A stretch of 53,457 bases of DNA, from contig CAJTUA010000028.1 in NCBI GenBank assembly GCA_910579615.1, positions 1-53,457 of the forward strand, written 5' to 3'. The position numbers and the translations under genes are program-made. This document shows, in pieces, positions 15,689 through 24,690 of the stretch. A model generated the notes under the pieces. It saw nothing but the letters and a program-made list of their open reading frames with translations, was not told where the DNA came from and searched no databases. The stretch's first letter is position 1; each line of letters begins with the position of its first letter. The stretch is from an uncultured Lachnospiraceae bacterium (GTDB taxonomy: Bacteria > Bacillota > Clostridia > Lachnospirales > Lachnospiraceae).

Positions 15689-17788
15689 ATGGGTAACACA
15701 GAGCATGGCAGTTTGTCAATCAATTCGGAAAATATATTCCCGATTATTAAGAAGTGGCTTTATTCAGACCACGATATTTTTTTCCGTGAGCTGATTTCAA
15801 ACGGCTGCGACGCAGTGACGAAATTAAAAAAGCTTGAGCTGATGAGCGAGTATACGATTCCGGAGGGCGAGGAGTTATGCATCCGCGTCCTGGTAAATCC
15901 GGAGGAGAAGACGATTAAGTTTATTGATAACGGTATCGGTATGACGGCGGACGAGGTGAAAGAGTATATTAACCAGATTGCTTTTTCCGGCGCGGCTGCT
16001 TTCCTTGAAAAATACAAGGATAAGACGAACGAGGATCAGATTATCGGGCATTTCGGTCTTGGTTTTTACTCGTCCTTCATGGTAGCACACAAGGTTACGA
16101 TTGACACACTGTCCTGGCAGGAAGGCGCGAAGGCAGTGCGCTGGGAGTCCGAGGAGGGCGTTGACTTTGAGATGGGCGAGAGCGATTACACGCAGCGTGG
16201 AACGCAGATTACACTCTATTTAAACGAAGACAGTTATGAATTCTCGAACGAATACCGCGCGAAGGAAGTCATTGAGAAATATTGTTCCTTTATGCCGGTG
16301 CCGATTTATTTCCGGAATGAGACGGCAGAGGAAAAGCCGGAGGAGGATGAGGAAGAAGATATTACGCAGGAGAGCGAAGGGAAGACCGAAGGTGAGGAGG
16401 AGATTATTGACGCCGAGGTTTCCGGGGATGGCAAGGCACAGGAAGTTGAAAAGGAGAAGAAAAAGAAGGGGCCGAAGCCGTTAAACGACACGACACCGCT
16501 CTGGACAAAGCATCCGAACGAGTGCACCGAGGAGGAGTACAAGGAGTTTTACCGCAAGGTTTTCCACGATTACAAGGAGCCATTGTTCTGGATTCACCTG
16601 AACATGGATTATCCGTTTAATTTAAAGGGCATTCTCTATTTCCCGAAGATTAACACGGAGTACGACAGTATTGAGGGAACAATTAAACTCTACAACAACC
16701 AGGTGTTTATCGCGGATAACATCAAGGAAGTGATTCCGGAGTTCATGATGCTCTTAAAGGGTGTGATTGACTGCCCGGACCTGCCGTTGAATGTATCGAG
16801 AAGCGCGCTGCAAAATGATGGTTTTGTCAAGAAGATTTCGGATTATATTACGAAGAAAATTGCGGATAAACTTTCCGGCATGTATAAGGTGGAGCGTGAA
16901 AGCTATGAGAAATATTGGGATGACATCAGCCCATTCATCAAATTCGGCTGCTTAAAGGATGAGAAATTCCGCGATAAGATGAAGGATTATATCATCTACA
17001 AAAATCTGGAAAAGAAATATGTGACGCTTGAGGAATACCTGGACGCAGCGAAGAAGAAGGCACAGGATACTGCAGGAACCACCGATGGCGGTGAACAAAC
17101 CGCACAGGATGCCGGGGCAGATGCACAGGATACCGAAAAGGATTCCGAAAATGCCGATGCTTCCGGAAAAGAGCCGAAGAAGGACATCGTCTATTATGTG
17201 ACGGACGAGCAGCAGCAAAGCCAGTATATCCGCATGTTTACCGAACAGGGCATTGATGCGGTCATTTTAACACACAACATTGACCAGCCATTCATCAGCC
17301 AGTTAGAACAAGGCAATGACAAAATCCGCTTCCAGCGCATTGATGCCGACCTGACCGATACGTTCAAGGAGGAAGTCGGTGCGGATGCCGAGGAGGAGCT
17401 TAAGAAGGTAACCGACACGCTGACGGAACTGTTCCGCAAGGTGCTTGGCAAGGAAAAACTCACCGTCAAGGTAGAAAAGCTCAAGGACGCGAAAATTTCC
17501 TCGATGGTAACGCTCTCGGAGGAAAGCCGCAGGATGCAGGATATGATGAAGATGTACAATATGTACGGCATGGACCCGACGATGTTCGCAAACGAAGAGA
17601 CCTTGGTTCTGAATGCGAACAATGCGCTTGTGCAGTATGTGTTTGCGCATGGCGACGGCGAGCATGTACCGATGTTCTGCGAACAGCTTTATGACCTGGC
17701 GTTGATTAGCCACAAACCGCTTGCGCCGGAGGCAATGTCGAAGTTCATCGCGCGCAGCAATGAGATTATGATGTTGTTGGCAAAGTAG
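15689..17788 (+). CDS. htpG: Molecular chaperone HtpG (Hsp90 family)
   Basis: ATP-dependent chaperone of the cytosol. The start at 15689 (MGNTEHGSLSINSENI) follows AAAAGGAGTG; the frame is open back to 15536, but that part is promoter and CIRCE. The 699-residue protein has the Hsp90 N-terminal ATPase motifs FFRELISNGCDA (usual form NASDA), DNGIGMT and GHFGLGFYSSFMVA, then the middle and C-terminal dimerisation domains. Two charged insertions stand out: about residues 210-264, rich in Glu and Lys, between the N-terminal and middle domains, and about 451-500, rich in Asp, Glu and Ala. The first corresponds to the eukaryote-like charged linker that most bacterial HtpG lack; longer forms are known in clostridia. 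Confidence 0.95.
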   Translation: MGNTEHGSLSINSENIFPIIKKWLYSDHDIFFRELISNGCDAVTKLKKLELMSEYTIPEGEELCIRVLVNPEEKTIKFIDNGIGMTADEVKEYINQIAFSGAAAFLEKYKDKTNEDQIIGHFGLGFYSSFMVAHKVTIDTLSWQEGAKAVRWESEEGVDFEMGESDYTQRGTQITLYLNEDSYEFSNEYRAKEVIEKYCSFMPVPIYFRNETAEEKPEEDEEEDITQESEGKTEGEEEIIDAEVSGDGKAQEVEKEKKKKGPKPLNDTTPLWTKHPNECTEEEYKEFYRKVFHDYKEPLFWIHLNMDYPFNLKGILYFPKINTEYDSIEGTIKLYNNQVFIADNIKEVIPEFMMLLKGVIDCPDLPLNVSRSALQNDGFVKKISDYITKKIADKLSGMYKVERESYEKYWDDISPFIKFGCLKDEKFRDKMKDYIIYKNLEKKYVTLEEYLDAAKKKAQDTAGTTDGGEQTAQDAGADAQDTEKDSENADASGKEPKKDIVYYVTDEQQQSQYIRMFTEQGIDAVILTHNIDQPFISQLEQGNDKIRFQRIDADLTDTFKEEVGADAEEELKKVTDTLTELFRKVLGKEKLTVKVEKLKDAKISSMVTLSEESRRMQDMMKMYNMYGMDPTMFANEETLVLNANNALVQYVFAHGDGEHVPMFCEQLYDLALISHKPLAPEAMSKFIARSNEIMMLLAK

Positions 17789-17866
17789 GTGGTTGGAAAG
17801 AAAACGGTAAAGGAAAACAAGAAACCGCCGGAACAGGCGGGTTTGATAGAGGAATCATTCCGGCAG

Positions 17867-17909
17867 GATACAGTGTAGCTCTTTTTGATGCTACACTGTA
17901 TCTTTTGTT
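17867..17909 (+). terminator. Rho-independent terminator after htpG
   Basis: GATACAGTGTAGC (17867-17879) and GCTACACTGTATC (17890-17902) form a perfect 13-base stem with a 10-base loop, followed by TTTTGTT. Confidence 0.85.
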
Positions 17910-17998
17910 GTGCGCCTGACAGCGCACATTTCTAACGGGTGCAAGTCCCGAACATGCAACTACCATATTTGTAGTGCCAGAGTAAATGCGGCGGATAG
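17910..17998 (+). mobile_element. Possible 5' fragment of a group II intron
   Basis: Right after the terminator T run comes GTGCGC-CTGACA-GCGCAC, then CGGG-TGCAAGT-CCCG, a layout like the first stems of bacterial group II introns, which begin GUGYG. Class C introns insert just downstream of terminator hairpins, which fits the position. No reverse transcriptase and no domain V are present. The fragment ends where the conjugative-element remnant begins. Only partly convincing. Confidence 0.35.
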
Positions 17999-18190
17999 CA
18001 GGCAAAGGCGAAGTCAGCAGAGGTCTTCTCCCAGAAGTCCGGGGAGAGCTTTGTGGATACGGCGCTGAAGATACTGATCTCCCTGGTGGTGGGCGCGCTG
18101 CTGCTGGCGGGGCTGTACACACTGTTCAAGGATACCATCCTGCCCACTCTGACCCAGAAGATCACCAGCCTGTTCAACTATCAGGGATAA
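17999..18190 (+). pseudogene. 5'-truncated small membrane protein gene of a conjugative element (DUF6133-like)
   Basis: The frame from 17999 to TAA at 18188 has no start codon and is preceded at once by an in-frame TAG. It encodes about 63 residues: KSAEVFSQKSGESFVDTA, a membrane segment (LKILISLVVGALLLAGLYTL), and an end TLTQKITSLFNYQG. This matches small single-span proteins found in transfer regions of clostridial conjugative elements, remembered as DUF6133. With the loss of its start it is a remnant, marking past integration or deletion at this site. The overlapping frame at 17986-18300 is not a gene. From 18191 to 18360 I see only AT-rich DNA. Confidence 0.65.
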
Positions 18191-18367
18191 GGCTGGTAGT
18201 GGCTGCCGTTCCTGTCCTTTGGGGTGGAAGCGGCATATTTCAGGTAGAGAAGTGGATAATAAACAGCCAAAAGCAGTTTGTTTATGGATGCACAAAATAA
18301 AAATATATAAAAATATAAATTTTCTATAAAAATGAGTATATAAAACAAGAAAACATGAAATTATATG

Positions 18368-18395
18368 TTGATTTTTATTGAAAACGAATTATAAT
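18368..18395 (+). promoter_or_regulatory. Promoter of the RloAB operon
   Basis: TTGATT (18368-18373), 16 bases, TATAAT (18390-18395), in very AT-rich DNA, 56 bases before the ATPase start. Confidence 0.6.
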
Positions 18396-18451
18396 GTACA
18401 TGAGAATGAAAAGCGGATGATAGACGAGAAACCTAGAATGAGGAGACCATT

Positions 18452-19747
18452 ATGCTGATCCAATTTAATTTTAAAAACTTTAAATCCTTTCGTGATGAGG
18501 TATCTTTAGATCTGACGGCAACCAAAATAACGGAACATGAAGACCATGTGGCAGAAGCGGCGAATGATAAACTTTTGAAAGTAGCAGCTATCTATGGTGC
18601 CAATGCAAGCGGGAAATCCAATGTATATGATGCCTTTAAATATATGACTTACTATGTAGACGAATCCTTCAAATTTGGTGATGAAGAGGAACGGCGCAGA
18701 AAAACAGGGGCTCCCTATTTAAAGGTGACACCTTTTCTTTTCGATGAAAACAGCCGTGAGGAAGAGACCAACTTTGAAGTGTTTTATGTTGACAATTCAG
18801 AGGATACGGGAAAGACATACCAGTATGGATTTTCATTGAAAAAGGATGAGATAGTGGAGGAATGGCTGTATTCCAAGGCAAAAACAGCAAGGAATAAGTA
18901 CCGGACAATCTTTTACCGCAAAAAAGGCGAAGAACTGGAAATGAATGGATTTTCCAAAAACCATGTGGAGAATATCAAGGCATCTCTGAATAAGGAGTCC
19001 CTTATTGTCTCTTTGGGGTCAAAGCTACGGATCGCCAAACTGAAAAAGGTAAGGGACTGGTTTTTAAGCAACGAGATCGTAAACTTCGGTGATCCGGCAG
19101 AGAATTTCTTCCTTTCCAGGGTTCTGCCAGAGGGGTTTGTAGAGCGGAAAGAGGTGAAGGATAATGTGGTGGAATATTTTGCATCTTTTGACGAGGCGAT
19201 ACGGGATTTTAGTATAGAAGAACTTCCCCAGGAGGAAGGGAAAGAGAATAGCAAAAGCTATAAGATTGATGCCTTGCATAAGATGGGGGATAGTGAGAAA
19301 ATGGCTTCTATCCCACTGAAACAGGAATCCAGCGGGACATTGAAGATGTTTGCCTTATATCCCTCTTTAAAGGAGGTACTGGATCAGGGTTCCATTCTGT
19401 TCATTGATGAACTGAATGCCAGGCTGCATCCGCTTTTGGTGAGAAATATCATATTGACTTTTCTTTCTCCGGAGATCAACACTCGGAATGCACAGTTGGT
19501 ATTTACAACCCATGACATCTGGCAGTTTTCCAATGAATTGCTGCGGCGGGATGAGATATGGATGGTCAATAAGGATCGTGATGGGGTTTCGGAACTGTAC
19601 TCTCTGGTTGAGTTTAAGGACGAAGAGGGAAACAAGGTGCGGCGGGACGAGGCTCTTGCAAAGAATTATCTTACAGGGAATTATGGGGCAATCCCGGCGT
19701 TAAAGCCTATGAAGATGTTGAAGGGGAGGATGGCGGATGGCAAATAG
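18452..19747 (+). CDS. AAA15-type ABC-like ATPase, component A of an RloAB/AbiL-type defence pair
   Basis: Cytosolic ATPase of the OLD/RloA-like group. The 431-residue protein starts LIQFNFKNFKSFRDEVSLDL, the usual N-terminal strand, with Walker A YGANASGKS at about residue 50. It has a coiled, charged middle part, a QESSGTLKMF signature-like motif, Walker B ILFIDELNARLHP and a switch histidine in VFTTHD. Such ATPases sense infection and release or activate a partner nuclease. The stop codon overlaps the rloB start by 11 bases, so the two proteins are made together. Its own promoter and AGGAG precede it. The defence role is inferred from the pair; nothing in the sequence names the trigger. 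Confidence 0.87.
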   Translation: MLIQFNFKNFKSFRDEVSLDLTATKITEHEDHVAEAANDKLLKVAAIYGANASGKSNVYDAFKYMTYYVDESFKFGDEEERRRKTGAPYLKVTPFLFDENSREEETNFEVFYVDNSEDTGKTYQYGFSLKKDEIVEEWLYSKAKTARNKYRTIFYRKKGEELEMNGFSKNHVENIKASLNKESLIVSLGSKLRIAKLKKVRDWFLSNEIVNFGDPAENFFLSRVLPEGFVERKEVKDNVVEYFASFDEAIRDFSIEELPQEEGKENSKSYKIDALHKMGDSEKMASIPLKQESSGTLKMFALYPSLKEVLDQGSILFIDELNARLHPLLVRNIILTFLSPEINTRNAQLVFTTHDIWQFSNELLRRDEIWMVNKDRDGVSELYSLVEFKDEEGNKVRRDEALAKNYLTGNYGAIPALKPMKMLKGRMADGK

Positions 19748-20441
19748 GGAGAAAGCGGCAGGAAAGAAGTCTACTGCCGCCGGAAAACCTAGCGACAGCA
19801 GAGCCGGAAAAAGGCGGGACAGAAATAAACGAGTGGGAGCCAGGATTCCTGAACTGGGATATTATCTGATCGTGACGGATACGGAAGAAACGGAAAAGAA
19901 TTATTTTGAGGGGCTGCGGGACAGTATTCCAGCGGAACTAAAAGACAGACTTGTGATAAAGGTAGAGAAGGCCAGAACGGTGGAACTTGTGAGGAAGGCT
20001 CTGGAAATGACAGGGCAGGAATCACAGTACCGGATCCCATGGATCGTCTTTGACAGAGACCAGGTGAAGGACTTTGACGAGATTATCCAGACAGCAGAGA
20101 AAAGTGGTGTGGGCGCAGGATGGTCTAATCCCTGCTTTGAGATATGGATGTATGCGTATTTTGGAGAGATGCCTGTGATCAGGGAGTCTTATACCTGCTG
20201 TGACCGGTTTGCCGAGAAGTTTGAGAAGGTAACGGAGCAGAAGTATTCCAAGAATGACAGAGACATTTATTGGAAATTGGCGCAGTATGGGGATGAGAAG
20301 AGAGCCGTTCAGATAGCAGAAAGATGTTATAAAAGATGTGTGGAAGATGGAAAACGGAAACCATCAGAAATGTGGCCGGCTTGTAGGGTACATAGGTTGG
20401 TGGAAGAGATATTGCAGAAAATAGGTAGCAGAAATAAATAA
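19737..20441 (+). CDS. rloB: RloB-family Toprim-like nuclease, component B
   Basis: 234 residues with the RloB pattern: a basic N-terminus of about 35 residues (KKSTAAGKPSDSRAGKRRDR), then GYYLIVTDTEETEKNYFEGL with the acidic residue of a Toprim-like site, WIVFDRDQVKDFDE with the Asp-x-Asp type metal motif, and SNPCFEIWMYAYF. It ends in a helical region. The gene starts inside the end of the ATPase gene. RloAB corresponds to AbiL in lactococci and is similar in logic to the PARIS pair (ATPase plus Toprim effector); the expected outcome is abortive infection through RNA or DNA cleavage. Target unknown. Confidence 0.88.
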   Translation: MANREKAAGKKSTAAGKPSDSRAGKRRDRNKRVGARIPELGYYLIVTDTEETEKNYFEGLRDSIPAELKDRLVIKVEKARTVELVRKALEMTGQESQYRIPWIVFDRDQVKDFDEIIQTAEKSGVGAGWSNPCFEIWMYAYFGEMPVIRESYTCCDRFAEKFEKVTEQKYSKNDRDIYWKLAQYGDEKRAVQIAERCYKRCVEDGKRKPSEMWPACRVHRLVEEILQKIGSRNK

Positions 20442-20469
20442 ACTTAAAAGGCTAAAGGAGAAATGTGTT

Positions 20470-23046
20470 ATGCAGTTTGTGACTAGGAAACGGGATACAA
20501 CTAATTTTGCATCACCACAGGAAATGTATGATGATTACAAAAGCAGAAAGATAAATGGAATTCAAGATTATCAGTCAAAAATGTTGGACTCCTATATGGA
20601 AAAAGGAATTGACAAATCAGATGTTGCTTTAGAGTTACCAACAGGTACAGGAAAAACTTTAATAGGTTTACTGATAGCTGAATATCGAAGAAGAAAGCTC
20701 AGAGAAAGAGTGGTATATGTTTGTCCCACAAAACAGTTGGTTTATCAAACTGCAAATTATTCTGCGGAAAAATATGGAATTAAGGCGATAGCATTTACAG
20801 GTGCTAGAGCAGAATATAGTGCGGAAGACAAAATGAGGTATACATCTGGTCAAGTGATTGCAATAACAAATTACAGTAGTATATTTAATACAAATTCCTT
20901 TTTTGATGGTGCAGATGTTCTGATTTTTGATGATGCTCATTCGGGGGAGGGCTATATATCGGCAAATTGGACAGTCGAATTACAAAGGGAATCTGGGGAT
21001 GTATATTATAAGATAATAGAAGAAATAAAGTCTATACTTACGGAGGAACAGTATAATGTATTAACAAAAGAATCACCAAATCAAGATGATTTAGCATGGT
21101 GCGATATGGTACATAGTGTAAAACTCCATGATAAATATTTAGGCATAAAAAATCTTCTTGATGAGGGACTAAAGGAAAGTCGGCAAAAATTTTCATGGTC
21201 TAATATTAGAGATAATCTGTTTGCATGCAATGTTTACTTATCATGGAAGTCAATAATAATAAGACCTTATATATCTCCAACTTTTGCTAATAATGTATTT
21301 AGAAGTGCAAAAACCAGGATATATATGTCGGCAACTTTGGGAGAAAGTGGGGAATTGGAGAGAGCATATGGAGTAGAGCATATAGAGCGCCTACCCATGG
21401 TGAAAGACTGGAACAACAAAAATATTGGAAGAAGATTTTTTATGTTTCCGTTAGCCTCATTCAAGGAAGAAGAAAACCTTAGAATTCTTTGCAAAATTGC
21501 TTCTAGAGTTAATAGAGGATTGATTATAGTTAATGATTTAGAGAGCCAAAAAGAAATTCAAAATATTTTTAGAGAGGGGCATATTGCAGGTACTTTCAAT
21601 GGTCGTGATATAGAAAAATCTAAAGAATCTTTTACACATAGTGAACATGCTTTTGCTGTAATGGCAAATAGGTTTGATGGGATAGACTTTCCTGATGATG
21701 AGTGCCGAGTGTTGATTTTGTTTGATTTACCAGCAGCAACAAATATTCAAGAAAAATTTATGATAACTCGTTTAGCAGCACGAGCTTTGTTTGAAGAACG
21801 TATAAAGGCAAGGCTTATTCAAGCATTAGGAAGATGTACAAGAAGCCAGACGGATTATGCAGCAGTATGTATAATGGGAGACAGTTTGATGAACTCTTTA
21901 TTGGCACCTAAAAATCTTGAAGAATTCAATCCGGAATTGCAAGCAGAAATAATTTTTGGTCAAGATAATTCTATGGGGCAAAAGGATATAGATGAATACT
22001 TAGAGTTATTAAAGATGTTCCTGGATCACGGTGAAGAGTGGGAAAATGCGGAGGAAAGCATATTATCAATTAGGGATGATATTATTGGAAAAAATGATGA
22101 AACTAATAATTTGGTTTTTTCACAATTATTTAAAACTGCAAAACATGAAGTAAAGATGCAGTATTGTTTATGGAAAAAGGACTATGTATCAGCACTTTCA
22201 GAGATAGAAAATATTTTAAAGTCTATTCAGGAGCCAGAGTTAAAAGGATATAGAGGGTATTGGAATTATGTAGCGGGATGTTGCGCATATGAAATTTACA
22301 GAGAAGGCGATCCTTTATATGTAGCTAAATACAAAGATTACTTTAGAAGAGCCAGTGACTGTACAATCGCTGTTAATTGGTTCAATATAATTGACGATAA
22401 TTTGCATGAAGACAATATTGGATTGATGAGATACAATATTGAGAGAATAGAAAAGATATTAGTAAAAGAGGGTGGGAAAGGTTTAAAAAATTTTCATAGC
22501 TATTTAGATAATATTCTTCAACTTTTGAAATCTGATGGTATAGACTTTGAAAAGGGGCATGAACTATTGGGGTATGTTGCAGGATATATTTCTTCTAACC
22601 CATCAGGAACAGCAGAACCTGATCCTATTTGGATTATCAATCGGGAAATTTGTATAGTTTCTGAAGACAAGATTTATAATGAAGGAAAAAGAATTCCGCC
22701 CAATGATGTAAAAGAGGCAGCTGGACATAAATTTTGGGTGCAAAAAAAGCATGATAGTTTGGGATTGTACAAAGAAGCGAAAATATACACAGTTTTTGTT
22801 ACGACAGCTGAAAAAATACAAGATAATACAGCTCTTTTTGGGGAAGACATTTGTTATCTGAGTAGAGAAAAGTTATATAATTGGGCTGAAAAAGTAATTG
22901 GTCTTTTGAAGCAGGCTTATCGTACCTTTGCCGGAGAGGGCGATGCTGTTTGGAGAGAGAAGACGATAAAGTCATTTGAGGAAGGGGGAGTGACGCCAGA
23001 AGATTATATTATAATGATAGATAAAAAGCACTTAAAAGATTTGTAA
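20470..23046 (+). CDS. SF2 DEAD/DEAH-type helicase (XPD/DinG-like C-terminal part), AT-rich, third gene of the defence operon
   Basis: 858 residues, 28 bases after rloB and with AAAGGAG before the ATG. N-terminal helicase motifs are clear: Q-motif-like region, LPTGTGKT (Walker A), VYVCPTKQLVYQTA, and FDDAH as motif II. The second RecA domain has RGLIIVNDLESQ, NRFDGIDFPDDECRVLILFDLP and QALGRCTRSQTDYA, the pattern of the XPD/DinG-type C-terminal helicase domain; no cluster of four cysteines for an Fe-S domain is seen. Residues about 500-858 are of unknown fold, probably helical. The gene is clearly more AT-rich than rloAB and the core genome, a sign of separate acquisition. Whether it works with RloAB or is an independent defence gene cannot be decided here. 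Confidence 0.85.
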   Translation: MQFVTRKRDTTNFASPQEMYDDYKSRKINGIQDYQSKMLDSYMEKGIDKSDVALELPTGTGKTLIGLLIAEYRRRKLRERVVYVCPTKQLVYQTANYSAEKYGIKAIAFTGARAEYSAEDKMRYTSGQVIAITNYSSIFNTNSFFDGADVLIFDDAHSGEGYISANWTVELQRESGDVYYKIIEEIKSILTEEQYNVLTKESPNQDDLAWCDMVHSVKLHDKYLGIKNLLDEGLKESRQKFSWSNIRDNLFACNVYLSWKSIIIRPYISPTFANNVFRSAKTRIYMSATLGESGELERAYGVEHIERLPMVKDWNNKNIGRRFFMFPLASFKEEENLRILCKIASRVNRGLIIVNDLESQKEIQNIFREGHIAGTFNGRDIEKSKESFTHSEHAFAVMANRFDGIDFPDDECRVLILFDLPAATNIQEKFMITRLAARALFEERIKARLIQALGRCTRSQTDYAAVCIMGDSLMNSLLAPKNLEEFNPELQAEIIFGQDNSMGQKDIDEYLELLKMFLDHGEEWENAEESILSIRDDIIGKNDETNNLVFSQLFKTAKHEVKMQYCLWKKDYVSALSEIENILKSIQEPELKGYRGYWNYVAGCCAYEIYREGDPLYVAKYKDYFRRASDCTIAVNWFNIIDDNLHEDNIGLMRYNIERIEKILVKEGGKGLKNFHSYLDNILQLLKSDGIDFEKGHELLGYVAGYISSNPSGTAEPDPIWIINREICIVSEDKIYNEGKRIPPNDVKEAAGHKFWVQKKHDSLGLYKEAKIYTVFVTTAEKIQDNTALFGEDICYLSREKLYNWAEKVIGLLKQAYRTFAGEGDAVWREKTIKSFEEGGVTPEDYIIMIDKKHLKDL

Positions 23047-23052
23047 TCAATA

Positions 23053-23096
23053 TCAAAACACGATTGGTTTGTAAAAACAATCGTGTTTGATTTTTT
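23053..23096 (+). terminator. Terminator of the defence operon
   Basis: TCAAAACACGATTG (23053-23066) and CAATCGTGTTTGA (23078-23090) form a stem with one bulged base, followed by six T. Confidence 0.85.
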
Positions 23097-23187
23097 GAAC
23101 CGGAGAATGAGTGATGTTGTATCATAATACTTGACACTTCCACTTCACGGATTTATTAAAGAAAGAAATGAAAGTGGGGGTTCGGAA

Positions 23188-23283
23188 ATGGTACAGAAGG
23201 AAGTTTATGACAAGGAGTTCAAATTTCTTGCAGAGGCAAGCATTTTTTTCGCAGCGATCCGTCGGAAGTCAGCAAAAAACTGA
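23188..23283 (+). pseudogene. IS3 orfA remnant with an internal deletion
   Basis: The 31-residue frame joins a typical OrfA start (MVQKEVYDKEFK) directly to the typical OrfA end (FLAEASIFFAAIRRKSAKN). The helix-turn-helix region and leucine zipper that normally lie between are gone. GGTTCGGAAATG is a weak translation start. Confidence 0.75.
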
Positions 23284-23285
23284 GA

Positions 23286-23764
23286 ATGAGGTTTATTGAT
23301 GTAAAGACAGACGGCGACACTGGAAAGGGGAAGATTGCGTTTTATTGTGATACGCTCCATGTGACGAGGCAGGGATTTTACTGGTATCTAAAACATCGGG
23401 ACGATCCATGGAAATACGAAGACCTCGCCGGAAAAATGCGTGCGATCGCGGCAGAGGATGAATGCAATGACAATATGGACGCTGCCGGATGCGGCAGGCG
23501 TTAATGCTGAAATACCTGGATGAGGGCATCCCAAGCGAAAGGACTGTTTACAGGATCATGGAAGAAACAGGATTAAGCCACAGACCAAAACGCAAGCTGA
23601 ATGGAATCACAAAGGCTGACAGGAGCGCCCGAACATCGGATGACCGTTTAAAACGGGATTTCACGGCAGAAAGGTTGCTGGAAAAATGGGTGACAGATAT
23701 CACGGAGATTCCGACCAAAGACGGTAAGCGATACGTCTCGGCAGTATTTCACCTGTCTACTTGA
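23286..23764 (+). pseudogene. IS3 orfB (DDE integrase-type transposase) remnant, frameshifted and truncated
   Basis: Two frames are needed. 23286-23504 gives MRFIDVKTDGDTGKGKIAF and the HTH_21-like region VTRQGFYWYLKHR. The correct continuation, MRQALMLKYLDEGIPSERT and VYRIMEETGLSHRPKRKLNG, is in the frame of 23489-23764. The shift lies near 23473-23495, where NYGRxRMRQAL would be read after adding one T. The catalytic domain starts normally (WVTDITEIPTKDGKRYVSAVF) and then stops after HLST, so the second Asp and the Glu of the DDE triad are missing. Confidence 0.85.
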
Positions 23765-23858
23765 CAAGGGGCATATCACTATGTATATTCTTTCGCATTA
23801 TTTATAAATTTTTTCCACTCGTTCTTGGCCATAAAATGTAATATCCCAAAACCGGTAA

Positions 23859-24635
23859 TCATATCATAAGGCTATGAAGCTCCTTAATCTTATATCCAAC
23901 GTCTTCAGGGCAATGTGCATCCGACGAAGTAATGATTTTCACATTATTCTTTTTCAATATCCGAAGCAGTTCTTCATTCATGCCAAGCGAAGCCGTTTCC
24001 GGACATCTTCTGGCAACGCCGCTGTTTTGGTCCGCATACATATTACTTTTTGAGAGCTCTTTCGCCAAACTCTCATAGTAGCCAGATAGTGAATACGATG
24101 GTTTATGGCCGAATAATTTTATTGCATCCGGATGACCAATACCGTCAAATATTCTGCTCTTTGCCAACGAAATAGAATCCTCGAAATATCTGCGGTATAT
24201 TTTATCAACATCAATCCCCGCCCAATGCTCGGCTTTATGGTCGAAAGCAAAATTATCAACAAAATGTATGCTTCCCAGTAAAAAATCAAAGCCTTTCCCC
24301 CTGGTAAGGTCAAAAGTAAAGCTTTCAAACTCTTTGAAATAGCATATTTCAAGACCAAACTTGATTTCAACCGGAAACTGCTCGTTTCTGACTCGTTCAA
24401 TAAGTTCCAGATAGTCCGCAAGTTTATGCACACCTGCATTCCTATGAAACCATGCATCTACATATTCACTATATGCACACACGGAATCATACATTGGAAC
24501 AAACTCTTCAAATCGATAACAATGCTCAAGCAGACGTATTTCATCAAGCTCCATTTCGACTGCCTTATTTACAAACTGATGAATCCAATCAAGCGTGTAC
24601 GCCCCACGTTCAATATGAATATGTCCGTCTATCAT
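23859..24635 (-). CDS. PHP-domain phosphatase, histidinol-phosphatase (HisK/HisJ) family
   Basis: 258 residues. The metal-binding motifs of the PHP fold are in order: GHIHIE at the N-terminus, LLEHCYRF, GLEICYF, GSIHFVD, DGIGHPDAI and SSDAHCPEDVG near the C-terminus. Homologues hydrolyse histidinol phosphate in histidine synthesis, but no other his gene is near, so another phosphoester substrate is possible. AGGAGG lies 11 bases before the ATG on the minus strand. It is the last gene on this minus-strand block, following the XRE-DUF3169 cassette with a gap of 190 bases. I saw no clear terminator after it. Confidence 0.88.
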   Translation of the reverse strand: MIDGHIHIERGAYTLDWIHQFVNKAVEMELDEIRLLEHCYRFEEFVPMYDSVCAYSEYVDAWFHRNAGVHKLADYLELIERVRNEQFPVEIKFGLEICYFKEFESFTFDLTRGKGFDFLLGSIHFVDNFAFDHKAEHWAGIDVDKIYRRYFEDSISLAKSRIFDGIGHPDAIKLFGHKPSYSLSGYYESLAKELSKSNMYADQNSGVARRCPETASLGMNEELLRILKKNNVKIITSSDAHCPEDVGYKIKELHSLMI

Positions 24636-24690
24636 TTTTCTTTATACCTCCTGTTGATGTTCCAGAGCAATACTTCCAAATCCATTTCTT

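Larger units (their letters stand above)
23128..23766 (+). mobile_element. Decayed IS3-family insertion sequence
   Basis: It holds remnants of both transposase genes in normal order, with the usual A6-type slippery region at their junction (CAAAAAACTGA at 23273-23283). orfA has lost its middle, orfB has a frameshift and lacks its last third. The nine-base sequence TACTTGACA occurs directly at both edges (23128-23136 and 23758-23766). I could not identify terminal inverted repeats. It cannot transpose on its own. Confidence 0.75.

Noticed and set aside
17986..18300. Open frame of 104 codons
   Set aside because: It is out of frame with the DUF6133-like remnant, which has clear family features.
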